DNA from: Peteryoungia ipomoeae
GTDB taxonomy: Bacteria; Pseudomonadota; Alphaproteobacteria; Rhizobiales; Rhizobiaceae
Direction: 5' to 3'
DNA length: 64,000 nt
NCBI RefSeq assembly: GCF_004912165.1
Contig: NZ_STGV01000001.1
Location: 62,001 to 126,000 of the forward strand
Position numbers and translations under genes: made by a program. Under the pieces are notes generated by a model. That model was not told where the DNA came from and searched no databases. It was given only the letters and a program-made list of their open reading frames with translations. This document shows positions 54,316 to 64,000 of the stretch, piece by piece (within the stretch, counting starts at the first letter, position 1; the number at the start of each line of letters is the position of its first letter).

Positions 54316-55089
54316 TCACTGCGCTGTCCAGCCGCCGTCGATCGCAATGGAGGTACCGGTGATCTGCCGCGCCGCGTCGCTGGCAAGGAAGATCGCCGTC
54401 GCCGCGACCTCATCGATGGCGACGAATTCCTTGGTCGCCTGGAGACGCAACATCACGTCGGTCTTCACCTGTTCCTCCGATATGCCGCGGGCCTTGGCCG
54501 TATCGGGGATCTGCTTCTCGACGAGTGGCGTCAGCACGTAACCGGGGCAGATGGCGTTGATGGTAACGCCGAATTCCGCCAGTTCCAAGGCGACCGACTT
54601 GGTGAGGCCGAGGATGCCGTGCTTGGCTGCGACATAGGCCGATTTATAGGGCGAGGCGACCAGCGCATGCGCCGAGGCGACATTGATGATGCGCCCCGCC
54701 TTCCTGGCCTTCATGCCAGGGACAGCGGCGCGGATCGTGTGGAAGGAGCTTGTCAGGTTGATCGCGATGATCTGGTCCCACTTGTCGATCGGAAACTCCT
54801 CGACAGGCGAAACGTGCTGAATGCCGGCATTGTTGATAAGAACATCGACGGCGCCGAAGGTTTGTTCTGCTGTGGCGATGAGGTCGGCGATCTCGGCCGG
54901 CTTCGTCATGTCGGCAGAATGATAGATCGCCTTGCCGCCATGGGCTTCCAGAGCCGCCCGGTTCGCCTCGATTTCGTCAGCCGGGCCGAAGCCGTTGATG
55001 ACGAGATTGGCGCCCTCGGCCGCGAAGGCCCTGGCGATGCCAAGCCCGATGCCGCTGGTCGATCCGGTGACGACGACGGTTCTTGCCAT
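54316..55089 (-). CDS. bdhA: 3-hydroxybutyrate dehydrogenase
   Basis: An SDR enzyme of 257 residues: TGSTSGIGLGI, NNAGIQHVSP, catalytic Ser/Tyr/Lys in SAHALVASPYKSAYVAAKHG, C-terminal GGWTAQ. It interconverts 3-hydroxybutyrate and acetoacetate, used with polyhydroxybutyrate stores. AGGAGGAG precedes the ATG at 55089; a longer open frame upstream is not coding. Upstream of xdhA on the same strand, 28 bases apart. Confidence 0.93.
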   Translation of the reverse strand: MARTVVVTGSTSGIGLGIARAFAAEGANLVINGFGPADEIEANRAALEAHGGKAIYHSADMTKPAEIADLIATAEQTFGAVDVLINNAGIQHVSPVEEFPIDKWDQIIAINLTSSFHTIRAAVPGMKARKAGRIINVASAHALVASPYKSAYVAAKHGILGLTKSVALELAEFGVTINAICPGYVLTPLVEKQIPDTAKARGISEEQVKTDVMLRLQATKEFVAIDEVAATAIFLASDAARQITGTSIAIDGGWTAQ

Positions 55090-55324
55090 GCGATATCTCC
55101 TCCTCATGTCCGGCCTGCTGCGACGCAATACGGTTGTGGAGGGTATTCTTAAAAGTGCGGCACTGGCAATCGCGATTTTGGCGCGCCCCCATGGTGGACA
55201 GGTGTAGTGCACTAGGCGCGATGAATACTCGTTCGCCGCTGCGAACAGACCGTCACCCTGCTTCAGTTTGCAGGCTGACGCGTGACGTTCTATCTCTCCG
55301 GCAATGAGACAGTGAGAGAGCGCC

Positions 55325-56371
55325 ATGGAACTTGGACTTTACACCTTTGCCGACGTCGATCCGAATGCCGCCAACAAGGGCGCCGAAGCCAAGCGCCGCG
55401 TCGATGAGCTGCTGGCGGAAATCAGGCTCGCCGATGAAGTCGGGCTCGATGTCTTCGGGCTCGGCGAGCACCATCGCCCGGACTACATGGCGTCGTCTCC
55501 GGCCACCATTCTGGCCGCCGCCGCAGTCCAGACGAAAAACATCCGCCTGACGAGCGCTGTATCGGTTCTGTCGTCGGATGATCCGGTGCGCGTCTTCCAG
55601 CAGTTTGCCACCGCCGACCTTCTGTCGAACGGTCGCGTGGAGATGATGGCCGGGCGAGGGTCGTTCATCGAAAGCTTCCCGCTGTTCGGCTATGATCTCG
55701 AAGATTATGATCTGCTGTTTGCCGAAAAGCTGCAGCTTCTCATGGAGATCCGTGACAACGAGATCGTCACCTGGGAGGGCGAGACCCGCAAGCCTATACA
55801 GGCGCGTGGCGTCTATCCGCGCCCGCTGCAGGATCCCCTGCCGCTGTGGATCGCCATTGGCGGCACGCCGCAATCGGCGGCGCGGGCGGGCTATCTCGGT
55901 CTGCCGCTTGCCCTTGCCATCATCGGCGGCGAACCGCATCGCTTTGCGCCGCTCTTTGACCTTTATCGGCAGAGTGCCGCCAAGGCCGGCGTCGATCCGG
56001 CGAGCCTGAAGACCAGCATCAACGTGCACGGCTTCATCCACGACACGACACAATCGGCGGCCGACATCTTCTACGAGCCGCAGGCGACGGTCATGAACCG
56101 CATCGGTCGCGAGCGCGGATGGGGGCCGACGAGCCGGGCGCATTTCGATGCGTCGCGAGGCCCGACCGGCGCGCTGTTCGTCGGCGATCCCGAGGCAGTT
56201 GCGGGAAAGATCGTCGCCATGCACGGCATCTTCAAGAACGATCGCTTCCTGATGCAGATGGCGATCGGTCCGATGCCGCATCTGGAACTGATGCGCGGCA
56301 TCGAGCTTTACGGCACAAAAGTCGCGCCACTCGTGCGCCAGGCGTTGACGTCGAAAGCATCGAGCGCCTAA
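55325..56371 (+). CDS. LLM-class flavin-dependent oxidoreductase
   Basis: A luciferase-like monooxygenase of 348 residues. DVFGLGEHHRPDYM near the N-terminus, RVEMMAGRGSFIESFPLFG and WIAIGGTP are family motifs. It probably uses FMNH2 supplied by a separate reductase. The substrate is unknown. Divergent from bdhA and followed 42 bases later by map. Confidence 0.9.
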   Translation: MELGLYTFADVDPNAANKGAEAKRRVDELLAEIRLADEVGLDVFGLGEHHRPDYMASSPATILAAAAVQTKNIRLTSAVSVLSSDDPVRVFQQFATADLLSNGRVEMMAGRGSFIESFPLFGYDLEDYDLLFAEKLQLLMEIRDNEIVTWEGETRKPIQARGVYPRPLQDPLPLWIAIGGTPQSAARAGYLGLPLALAIIGGEPHRFAPLFDLYRQSAAKAGVDPASLKTSINVHGFIHDTTQSAADIFYEPQATVMNRIGRERGWGPTSRAHFDASRGPTGALFVGDPEAVAGKIVAMHGIFKNDRFLMQMAIGPMPHLELMRGIELYGTKVAPLVRQALTSKASSA

Positions 56372-56413
56372 GCAGCAGCCAGAGCATAAGGGCCAAGGGC
56401 CAAGAAGGACATC

Positions 56414-57163
56414 ATGATTGTTGAAACCGAAGAGGATCTGGACGGCCTCAAGGAGATCGGCCGGATCTGCGCGCTCGCGGTGAAGACGATGTCGGAGGCG
56501 CTGGAACCCGGCATCACGACCCGCGAACTCGATGCAATCGGCAGGCGTGTGCTGGAACAGAACGGCGCCCAGTCGGCCCCGGAACTCTGCTACCAGTTTC
56601 CAGGCGCCACCTGCATTTCCGTCAACGAAGAGGTGGCCCACGGCATTCCGGGGGATCGGGTGATCAAGGCGGGAGACCTCGTCAACCTCGACGTGTCCGG
56701 CGAGAAGGCCGGCTATTTCGGCGACACGGGTTCGTCTTTCCTTGTGCCGCCGGGAACGGCCAAGCTGGAACGCCTGCTGCGTGACGGCAAGCGGGCGCTT
56801 TGGGTGGGCCTGAACCAGGTGAAGGCCGGTCGTCCGATGGCCGACATCGGCAACTCCATCGGCCTGTTTGCCAAGAAGAACCGCTATACGCTGATTGCCA
56901 ACCTTGCGAGCCACGGCATCGGCCGGTCTCTGCACGAAGAACCGACGGAACTGTCGACCTGGCCGGATCCCGATGAAACCAGAATCATGGAGGAGGGCAT
57001 GGTGTTCACCATCGAGCCCTTCCTCTCGCTCGGTGGGCAGTGGGCCGAGGACGGTGACGATGCCTGGACACTCTTCAGCGATCCGCAGGCGCCGACGGTG
57101 CAGTTCGAGCATACCATCGTGGTGACCCGCAACGGCCCGATCATCCTGACGCTGGCGGAGTGA
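56414..57163 (+). CDS. map: Methionine aminopeptidase, type I
   Basis: A protein of 249 residues with the five metal ligands in place: Asp in LDVSG and FGDTGSS, His in SHGIG, Glu in FTIEPF and QFEHT. It removes initiator Met. It lacks an N-terminal zinc-finger extension. Rhizobia usually have two map genes; this could be the second copy. Likely co-transcribed with the LLM oxidoreductase gene. Confidence 0.93.
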   Translation: MIVETEEDLDGLKEIGRICALAVKTMSEALEPGITTRELDAIGRRVLEQNGAQSAPELCYQFPGATCISVNEEVAHGIPGDRVIKAGDLVNLDVSGEKAGYFGDTGSSFLVPPGTAKLERLLRDGKRALWVGLNQVKAGRPMADIGNSIGLFAKKNRYTLIANLASHGIGRSLHEEPTELSTWPDPDETRIMEEGMVFTIEPFLSLGGQWAEDGDDAWTLFSDPQAPTVQFEHTIVVTRNGPIILTLAE

Positions 57164-57185
57164 AGGCTGCCGCCAGCGCTTGCCG

Positions 57186-57419
57186 TCACTGGCCGGTGAA
57201 GCCGACGGCCACGCCTTTTTTCTTGAAATAGGACTGCATCATCTTTCGGCCCTGGCGGTTCGGCTGGGCAAGCTTGGCGTTGTCGAAAATGGCTTCCTTC
57301 ACGCCCTCGCGTGCCATGGTAGCCTTCAGCGCCGCGATATGGGTGTCGATCTCTTCATTGTCGTTGTTGATCGAGGCGTAGATATTGTCGATGGCCTGCT
57401 GCAGGCTGAGGTCGCTCAT
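57186..57419 (-). CDS. Conserved small protein of unknown function
   Basis: A protein of 77 residues: acidic helical N-terminus (LQQAIDNIYASINNDNEEID) and basic C-terminus (KMMQSYFKKKGVAVGF). No domain recognised. AAGGAG with good spacing precedes the ATG at 57419. Convergent with map (22 bases between ends). Confidence 0.7.
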   Translation of the reverse strand: MSDLSLQQAIDNIYASINNDNEEIDTHIAALKATMAREGVKEAIFDNAKLAQPNRQGRKMMQSYFKKKGVAVGFTGQ

Positions 57420-57656
57420 GGGGCACTCCTTGGAAAATCCTGGTCCCTCCACTAGCGATTTTTGCCCGCGAGGCAAGGTGGCGGCTTTGTCAGGTCCATC
57501 AGCTTGCAGGCGCCACAGGCATGTCAGTCTTACAGACCCTTAATTTTCTCAGGGGTAATTCTGCCACAATTGCCCGATGGAGATTGCTGGACGGAACCAT
57601 TTCGTCTTAGGGTTCCCATCGATTGAATAGACTTCTCCAACACGAAGGTTCCCCGC

Positions 57657-58934
57657 GTGTTTCACTCGTTTTTCCCCCGTCCAAAGTTGTTTTTCACCTC
57701 GGCAGTACTCTGGAGCGCGGTGTTGATTTTTGTTTGGTACGCTGGTGGCTCAGCAGCCGGTTCCTCGATAGGATTGCCGCCTTTGGCCGAAGGCCAGGCT
57801 GCGCCTATCGGCGTATCCCTCTTCTGGTCCGCGCCGTTCCTATGGTTCTACATTTACTACGCGCTCGGGGTGGCCATTTTTACCGCCTTCTGGTTCTGGT
57901 TCAGCCCTCACCGCTGGCAAATGTGGTCTGTGCTTGGTTCTGCCGTCATTGTCTTTACCACCTATTTCTCGGTGCAGGTCAGCGTGGCGATCAACGCATG
58001 GTACGGACCGTATTATGATTTGATCCAGCAGGCTTTGGCGCGGACTGCGCCGGTGACGGCGGAGCAGCTCTACATCGGTATGCTCGGATTTGTCGGAATT
58101 GCGTTTGTCGCTGTGACGGTGGGTGTCATCAACGCATTTTTCGTCAGTCATTATATCTTCCGCTGGCGCACGGCGATGAACGAGTTCTATATGGCGAACT
58201 GGGGCAAGTTGCGCCATATCGAAGGCGCATCGCAGCGTGTTCAGGAAGATACGATGCGATTTTCGTCGACGGTCGAAGGCCTCGGGGTTGGTCTCGTCCG
58301 TGCCGTGATGACGCTGATTGCTTTTTTGCCGGTGCTCTTTACCTTTTCCGAGACCATCAACGAACTACCATTCTTTGGCCAAGTGCCGCATGCACTGGTC
58401 TGGGCAGCAATCGCCTGGTCACTGTTCGGTACGGTGTTTCTGGCTGTTATCGGCATCAAGCTGCCTGGCCTCGAATTTCGCAATCAACGCGTTGAAGCCG
58501 CTTACCGCAAGGAACTGGTCTACGGCGAGGATGATGAAGGTCGCGCGCAGCCGGTGACAGTGGCGCAGCTCTTCGCCAATGTTCGCGCGAACTATTTCCG
58601 CCTCTATTTTCATTACCTGTATTTCAACATCGCTCGCATTTTCTACCTGCAGGCCGACAACATTTTCGGCACGCTGGTGTTGATTCCATCGATCGCCGCC
58701 GGAAAGGTGACGCTTGGTCTGATGAATCAGGTGCTGAACGTCTTTGAGCAGGTTCGCGGTTCCTTCCAGTATCTGATCAATTCCTGGACGACCCTCGTCG
58801 AACTCATGTCAATCTATAAGCGCTTGCAGGCCTTTGAGGCAGCCATTGATGGCGAGCCTTTGCCTGAGATTGATCAGCGCTATCTGAAGCGAGAAGCAGA
58901 GCAGGGTGAGATCGCCGCCGACCGCCCTTATTGA
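57657..58934 (+). CDS. bacA: SbmA/BacA-family peptide transporter
   Basis: A protein of 425 residues with about seven transmembrane helices; N-terminus [12 protein letters not shown] resembles Sinorhizobium BacA. Conserved stretches include [25 protein letters not shown] and [19 protein letters not shown]. BacA imports antimicrobial and plant NCR peptides by proton drive and affects very-long-chain fatty acid lipid A; it is needed for symbiosis in Sinorhizobium and chronic infection in Brucella. GTG start, with GAAGG upstream. Confidence 0.95.
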   Translation: MFHSFFPRPKLFFTSAVLWSAVLIFVWYAGGSAAGSSIGLPPLAEGQAAPIGVSLFWSAPFLWFYIYYALGVAIFTAFWFWFSPHRWQMWSVLGSAVIVFTTYFSVQVSVAINAWYGPYYDLIQQALARTAPVTAEQLYIGMLGFVGIAFVAVTVGVINAFFVSHYIFRWRTAMNEFYMANWGKLRHIEGASQRVQEDTMRFSSTVEGLGVGLVRAVMTLIAFLPVLFTFSETINELPFFGQVPHALVWAAIAWSLFGTVFLAVIGIKLPGLEFRNQRVEAAYRKELVYGEDDEGRAQPVTVAQLFANVRANYFRLYFHYLYFNIARIFYLQADNIFGTLVLIPSIAAGKVTLGLMNQVLNVFEQVRGSFQYLINSWTTLVELMSIYKRLQAFEAAIDGEPLPEIDQRYLKREAEQGEIAADRPY

Positions 58935-59006
58935 CTTTGTGATTGTTGGTGTCACCCGTCCGGCCGTTTGACCGAGATGGGTGGCACTTCTCCATATCGT
59001 CAAAAC

Positions 59007-59041
59007 AAAATAGCCCGCCGGACGATCCGGCGGGCTATTTT
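59007..59041. terminator. Bidirectional terminator
   Basis: Perfect 16-base arms (59007-59022, 59026-59041) with a 3-base loop; A4 and T4 at the ends. It lies between convergent bacA and the BA14K gene. Confidence 0.92.
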
Positions 59042-59060
59042 GTCTTGATGGCTCGTTTCT

Positions 59061-59507
59061 TCAGCCTGCAGTGCAGAAATGCGAGCGACCGTCGTAGCCG
59101 ACATAGGTGCCGGTACGCGGGTTGAAGCTGCGGTAGCGCGCGCTGCAGTATTCATGCCAGGCACCCGTCCACGGCTCGATGCCGTAAGACTGCTGAACCG
59201 AACGCGGGCGATAGGCCGGGCGGCGCGGCGGGGGCGGCGGGTAATCGTCGACATAGTAGGCGTCGTTGTCATCGTAGACCGATACCGGCGGTTCTTCGAC
59301 GTAGACGCGACGCTGCGGCGGGTTGTTGGCAAGTGCCGAGCCAACGATGACACCGGTCGCGAGGCCGATCACACCCAGGGCCACGGCATCGTCGCGGCGG
59401 TGATGGTCACGGTAGTAGCGATCTCTCGCTTCAGCCTGACCCATGGTGACCAGCGGGGTAACGGCGACCACGGTGGCGAGAAGCGCGTGTTTTGCAAATT
59501 TCATCAT
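59061..59507 (-). CDS. BA14K-family protein
   Basis: A protein of 148 residues: signal peptide (ALLATVVAVTPLVTMGQAEA), a Gly/Ala hydrophobic stretch (LGVIGLATGVIVGSALA), a Pro/Tyr/Asp-rich linker, and the BA14K motif WHEYCSARYRSFNPRTGTY with a C-terminal Cys. Brucella BA14K is an immunoreactive protein with lectin-like activity. Probably envelope-located. Confidence 0.9.
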   Translation of the reverse strand: MMKFAKHALLATVVAVTPLVTMGQAEARDRYYRDHHRRDDAVALGVIGLATGVIVGSALANNPPQRRVYVEEPPVSVYDDNDAYYVDDYPPPPPRRPAYRPRSVQQSYGIEPWTGAWHEYCSARYRSFNPRTGTYVGYDGRSHFCTAG

Positions 59508-59613
59508 GGCTTCGGTTCCTCAGGCGGTAGATTGCGTCGCCAGCAGCGAGCTTATGCTGCATGGTTAAAGCGTTACGGCTGAACGGAAGCTGAATGGCGG
59601 GACGGGGCAGGGC

Positions 59614-59639
59614 AAAAAAAACCCGGCATGAATGCCGGG
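59614..59639 (-). terminator. Terminator of cspA
   Basis: CCCGGCAT (59622-59629) and ATGCCGGG (59632-59639). On the minus strand eight T follow the stem. Confidence 0.92.
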
Positions 59640-59666
59640 CCGCAATTCGAAGACATCCGGTTGAAA

Positions 59667-59882
59667 TCAGCCGGAGATCTGAAGGTTTACGGCCTTGGGG
59701 CCCTTGCCGCGACGATCGGGTTCGGTGTCGTAGCTGACCTTCTGGTTTTCGGTCAGGCCAGACAGGCCCGATGCCTGTACTGCAGAGATGTGAACGAAGA
59801 TATCGGCGCCGCCATTGTCCGGCTTGATGAAGCCGAAACCCTTGTCGGTATTGAAGAATTTAACAGTGCCAGTCTCGGCCAT
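59667..59882 (-). CDS. cspA: Cold-shock protein
   Basis: A single cold-shock OB fold of 71 residues with RNP1 KGFGFI and RNP2 DIFVHIS. It binds RNA and single-stranded DNA. It has a strong terminator downstream and structured sequence upstream (hairpins at 59902-59923 and 59936-59949), consistent with leader-based control as in other csp genes. Confidence 0.95.
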   Translation of the reverse strand: MAETGTVKFFNTDKGFGFIKPDNGGADIFVHISAVQASGLSGLTENQKVSYDTEPDRRGKGPKAVNLQISG

Positions 59883-60429
59883 GCGTCAGGTCCTTTTCTC
59901 TCTGCCCGTATTCGGAAGGGCAGCATTACAATGTTACCCGCAAGCGGGTGCGACAGGCATTTGTCGACATTCGAGGAAAGGGTCCCTGTTACCGCAGTTG
60001 TTCTTCACGGTTATGACACCGGCCAAGAACTTCTGCCCGAGGTTGTTATAGCGTCCCCGGCGCGCACCAGTTTATAGGTCTTCCCATGCTCGCAAATTTG
60101 CCCGAACGCGGGAAGATTGCTTGCTTTACAGGAAATTGGCAAGCGAAAGTTTTGTCGACGCGGGGTCGCAGAGACCCAGCGCGAACAACGACTATAGCGC
60201 GAAATCGACAGGGCGGATCGCCCAAATCCATTTGAGCCGCAAAATTATATCGTCTGCGATGCTTTTCGGTTGCTAAAATTCAGAGGGACGCGGGGTTCGA
60301 TCGAAATATTTCCCATGCTGTCCGACGAATAAAAAAGCCGATACGTGTGTTTCGCAGAGATGGCGGCGCTTGCAAACCCTCAAAGATCGATGGGGCAATT
60401 GTCGATGCGAAGGAAGCGCGCCGGCTGTC
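59883..60429. other. 547-base gene-free region with cspA leader
   Basis: The first part is the presumed cspA leader: CTGCCC/GGGCAG (59902-59907, 59918-59923) and ACCCGC/GCGGGT (59936-59941, 59944-59949) can form hairpins. A weak GCTTGC/GCAAGC pair occurs around 60120-60150. Short open frames here lack ribosome sites and known motifs. A small RNA cannot be excluded. Confidence 0.45.
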
Positions 60430-60819
60430 TCATTTGTCGTCCACATGGCATTTGGCCAATTCCCGGAATCCACGACGCCATAGGATGAAGGATCCCAGCG
60501 ACATCACCGAAAAGCAAATCATCAGCAGAGAGAGCAGGAATTTTCGTTCCTCACCACTCAATGTGGAGCGTTCGGCGACCGATACTGATTGCGCCAGACG
60601 GGCAGGCGAGGTGATGCTGCCGGTGAATTCACCCATCACGGGCGCGAGATCGCCGCTGTCATCGACATGCGGTGGAATGATCACGGTCGGTTGTGCGGCC
60701 TGCGACACCCCAAATGCGAGGGCGCCGCTTACGGTGAGCAAGGCGGCGGCAAGCAGAATGCGAAACGACCGCTGCGGGTTGCGGTGCCTCGTCGTCAGAT
60801 CCAGATCCATTTCGCTCAT
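60430..60819 (-). CDS. Two-TM protein of unknown function
   Basis: About 129 residues: short cytoplasmic N-terminus, TM1 (FRILLAAALLTVSGALAFGV), a periplasmic loop of about 60 residues, TM2 (LLSLLMICFSVMSLGSFILW) and a short basic tail. No family recognised. The start at 60819 is the most plausible of several ATGs (60819, 60828, 60837); none has a clear ribosome site. Confidence 0.6.
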   Translation of the reverse strand: MSEMDLDLTTRHRNPQRSFRILLAAALLTVSGALAFGVSQAAQPTVIIPPHVDDSGDLAPVMGEFTGSITSPARLAQSVSVAERSTLSGEERKFLLSLLMICFSVMSLGSFILWRRGFRELAKCHVDDK

Positions 60820-61054
60820 GATCACCATTCCGTCCATTGGCAATTCGATGTCGCCATGTGGCGCCTGGGGGTGGACAGAATTAAGGCAGCAGCCGCTGTG
60901 GTTCTGATCCTTTTCGTGTTTCCAAGGCCGCTTGTGGCAGAACGGCCACGGCTTCGCTGGCGCTTTGGCTTCGGCGTCTTTGCGCATTTGTTTGGGCTTT
61001 GTCCCGTTTTTCCTTGAAAGCGATGGCGCGTTTCGACATACAGCTTGGACCTGA

Positions 61055-62308
<1,254 letters not shown>

Positions 62309-62331
62309 TCGAGATATTCGATCGCCCAAAG

Positions 62332-62357
62332 AAATGGCCCGCTGAAGCGGGCCATTT
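62332..62357. terminator. Bidirectional terminator
   Basis: AAATGGCCCGC (62332-62342), loop TGAA, GCGGGCCATTT (62347-62357). Serves aatA and the convergent sugar dehydrogenase gene. Confidence 0.88.
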
Positions 62358-62375
62358 GCATGTTCGGTACCGAAA

Positions 62376-63593
62376 TCAGGACTTGGACAGCCTGATGATC
62401 GAGGACTTTCCGCCGCCGCGCTGTTCGGTCACCGCATAGACGGCACCGTCGGGGCCGACCTTGACGTCACGGATACGGGCGTTGAGGTCAACGCGCTCTT
62501 CGTACTTTACCTTGTCGTCTTCCATATGCATGACAACGACGCCCTGGCTGACCAAGCCGCCGACGAGGAAGGCACCCTTCCATTCGGGAATGGCGTCGGC
62601 ATTGTAGAAGGCCATGCCGGAGGGGGCGATAACCGGGTCCCAATAATAAAGCGGTTGTTCCGTTTCACCGGTCCTTGTCACGCCGTCACCGACAGCGTCA
62701 CCGCTGTACTCAACACCGTAGGTGACTTCGGGCCAGCCATAGTTTTTGCCGGCAACCGGCAGATTAAGTTCATCGCCGCCGCGTGGGCCGTGTTCGACGG
62801 TCCAGAGACGGCCCTGATCGTCAACGGTGGCGGACTGCAGATTGCGATGGCCCAAGGACCAGATTTCAGGCAATGCGCCTTCTGTCGACACAAAGGGGTT
62901 GTCGGGAAGCGCCTGTCCAGACTGATCGATCCGAAAGACCTTACCATAGCCGCTGGCAAGATCCTGAGCCTGGACGCGCGGTTCTCGATCCGAACGCTCG
63001 CCGACGGTCACATACAGTTCGCCCTTGGGGCCAAAGGCCAGCCGCGAACCGAAGTGTTTGTCACCGTCATAGGTGGGCATCTGGCGGAAAATGACCTTGA
63101 GATCCTCAAGCTTGCCGCCGCCCTGGTCGTCGCTGACGAGCGTTGCGGACGCAACGGAGGTGCCATTGCCGCCCTCGCGCGGCTCGGCGAAAGAGAAGAA
63201 GATCCGCGACGATGTTTCGAAATCGGGCGCAAGCGCGACATCCAGCAATCCGCCCTGGCCGGCTGCGGCAACCTCTGGCACACCTTCCAGTGCAGCCCCA
63301 GCCTTGCCGTCCTTCGAGATAATGTGCATCGCGCCCTGCTTTGCGGTCACCAGCATGCGACCGTCGGGTAGAAATTCGAGTGCCCACAGATGTGGGAGAT
63401 CATCGGCAACAACGGTTTGAGACAGGTTTGCGATCTGGGGCGGCAGGGGCGCGCGCGTCTGTCCGGCAAAGGCTGGCTGCTGATCGGGTGCGTTGGGCGC
63501 TCCTGTCTCTGCCGTTGATGACTGCTGGGCGAGTGTCGGCAATGCCCACAGGCTTGCTGCGAGCGCGGTGTTTAGAAATAGGGTTCGGTTCAT
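62376..63593 (-). CDS. Secreted PQQ-dependent sugar (aldose) dehydrogenase
   Basis: A protein of 405 residues with a signal peptide (LFLNTALAASLWALPTLAQ) and the GSDH six-bladed propeller, as in E. coli YliI/Asd. Motifs: LPHLWALEFLPDGRMLVT, GQGGLLDVALAPDF, SLGHRNLQSATVD, EHGPRGGDELN. The periplasmic enzyme oxidises aldose sugars with PQQ. CAGGGAG precedes the ATG at 63593. Confidence 0.92.
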   Translation of the reverse strand: MNRTLFLNTALAASLWALPTLAQQSSTAETGAPNAPDQQPAFAGQTRAPLPPQIANLSQTVVADDLPHLWALEFLPDGRMLVTAKQGAMHIISKDGKAGAALEGVPEVAAAGQGGLLDVALAPDFETSSRIFFSFAEPREGGNGTSVASATLVSDDQGGGKLEDLKVIFRQMPTYDGDKHFGSRLAFGPKGELYVTVGERSDREPRVQAQDLASGYGKVFRIDQSGQALPDNPFVSTEGALPEIWSLGHRNLQSATVDDQGRLWTVEHGPRGGDELNLPVAGKNYGWPEVTYGVEYSGDAVGDGVTRTGETEQPLYYWDPVIAPSGMAFYNADAIPEWKGAFLVGGLVSQGVVVMHMEDDKVKYEERVDLNARIRDVKVGPDGAVYAVTEQRGGGKSSIIRLSKS

Positions 63594-63746
63594 TGCGGTC
63601 TCCCTGTTTTGCCATTTATCGGCGCGTGCGTGACGGGAACATAGGATGCTCCTCAGCCGGGGCAACGGGGCGCAGTTCCGTCAGTTCCGCCAAAATGGAT
63701 GTGACCGCTTCAACTTTGGGTCATCGAAATTTGATCAGCAAAAACA

Positions 63747-63772
63747 ACAACGGCCCCAAACGGGGCCGTTGT
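63747..63772 (-). terminator. Terminator of the right-end gene
   Basis: ACAACGGCCCC (63747-63757) and GGGGCCGTTGT (63762-63772) with a 4-base loop. On the minus strand TGTTTTTG follows. Confidence 0.87.
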
Positions 63773-63783
63773 CGGTGTTTTCG

Positions 63784-64000
63784 TCACGCCGCAGGTTTCA
63801 CAAACGGACCAATCAGCGGGGTATTGGCAAACAACCTCTCGCGGTCGCGCCATATCGCCGGCAGGGCAAGCAGCGCCAAGGCCACACATGCGATCATGGT
63901 TTTCGTCACCTGCGACAGTTCCGGCGTGCGGCCATCGATGTAGTAGACCATGTAGACGATCAGGACATGCCAGACGTAGATCTGCAGGGAATGACGACCG
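63784..64000 (-). CDS. Acyltransferase 3 / OpgC-like membrane protein, C-terminal part
   Basis: The last 71 residues of a protein whose start is outside the window. GRHSLQIYVWHVLIVYMVYY is a terminal helix motif of OpgC/acyltransferase-3 proteins, followed by another helix (MIACVALALLALPAIW). OpgC succinylates periplasmic glucans, which would fit rhizobial cyclic glucans. A different acyltransferase-3 member is possible. Confidence 0.6.
   Translation of the reverse strand, partial: GRHSLQIYVWHVLIVYMVYYIDGRTPELSQVTKTMIACVALALLALPAIWRDRERLFANTPLIGPFVKPAA

Noticed and set aside
57593..57616. General-stress (EcfG-type) promoter before bacA
   Set aside because: GGAAC is followed by GTT at 14 bases, too short for the usual spacing of these promoters; the match is more simply an inverted repeat.

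Overview
The window is high-GC, gene-dense chromosomal DNA from an alphaproteobacterium of the Rhizobiaceae (Rhizobium / Agrobacterium / Allorhizobium type). The call rests on gene content: a divergent gstI-glnII pair with an NtrC site and a sigma-54 promoter, a BacA/SbmA peptide transporter, a BA14K lectin-like protein, the PuuD cytochrome-type urate oxidase, and a PhoQ/PhoP-type two-component operon headed by a small PepSY protein. No rRNA, tRNA, CRISPR array, insertion sequence or prophage was recognised. Both ends cut through genes: a GGDEF-EAL protein on the left and an OpgC-like acyltransferase on the right.

Layout. 1-5.8 kb: signalling genes (c-di-GMP enzyme, GAF-Fis regulator, chemoreceptor, wHTH-like protein). 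5.8-12 kb: a minus-strand housekeeping run, lgt-midA-like-pgeF-M24 hydrolase-lipoprotein-prs, ending in a clear terminator. 12-18 kb: UbiK/BMFP factor, YbjN, proC, a tRNA-binding protein, a MarR-OmpR-EnvZ regulatory operon, and a glyoxalase-II-like hydrolase. 18-24 kb: DEAD-box helicase, PhoP/PhoQ-like system with two PepSY proteins, HEAT-repeat DNA alkylation repair protein. 24-33 kb: WYL regulator, lone MttB-family methyltransferase, six-PAS hybrid kinase, and the two halves of MnmC as separate divergent genes.

32.9-55 kb is a purine and ureide catabolism region. xdhA-xdhB-xdhC (hypoxanthine/xanthine to urate), guaD (guanine to xanthine), puuD (urate to 5-hydroxyisourate), uraH and uraD (to S-allantoin), puuE (to allantoate), alc (to ureidoglycolate) and allA (to glyoxylate and urea) form a complete route. 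Two LysR regulators and one DUF1989 protein accompany them. The nitrogen-control pair gstI-glnII sits in the middle, which fits purines serving as a nitrogen source with the ammonia captured by glutamine synthetase II. A HEPN-MNT toxin-antitoxin pair is joined by stop-start overlaps to allA-uraH-phosphoesterase, and a small AT-rich islet (YjzC-like gene plus a truncated antitoxin-like gene) sits between puuE and its neighbours. These are the least ordinary parts of the window.

55-64 kb: luciferase-like flavin oxidoreductase, a methionine aminopeptidase, bacA, a BA14K protein, cspA with a long leader, a small membrane protein, aspartate aminotransferase, a secreted PQQ-type sugar dehydrogenase, and the end of an acyltransferase. 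Most convergent gene pairs are separated by long perfect hairpins that look like shared bidirectional terminators.
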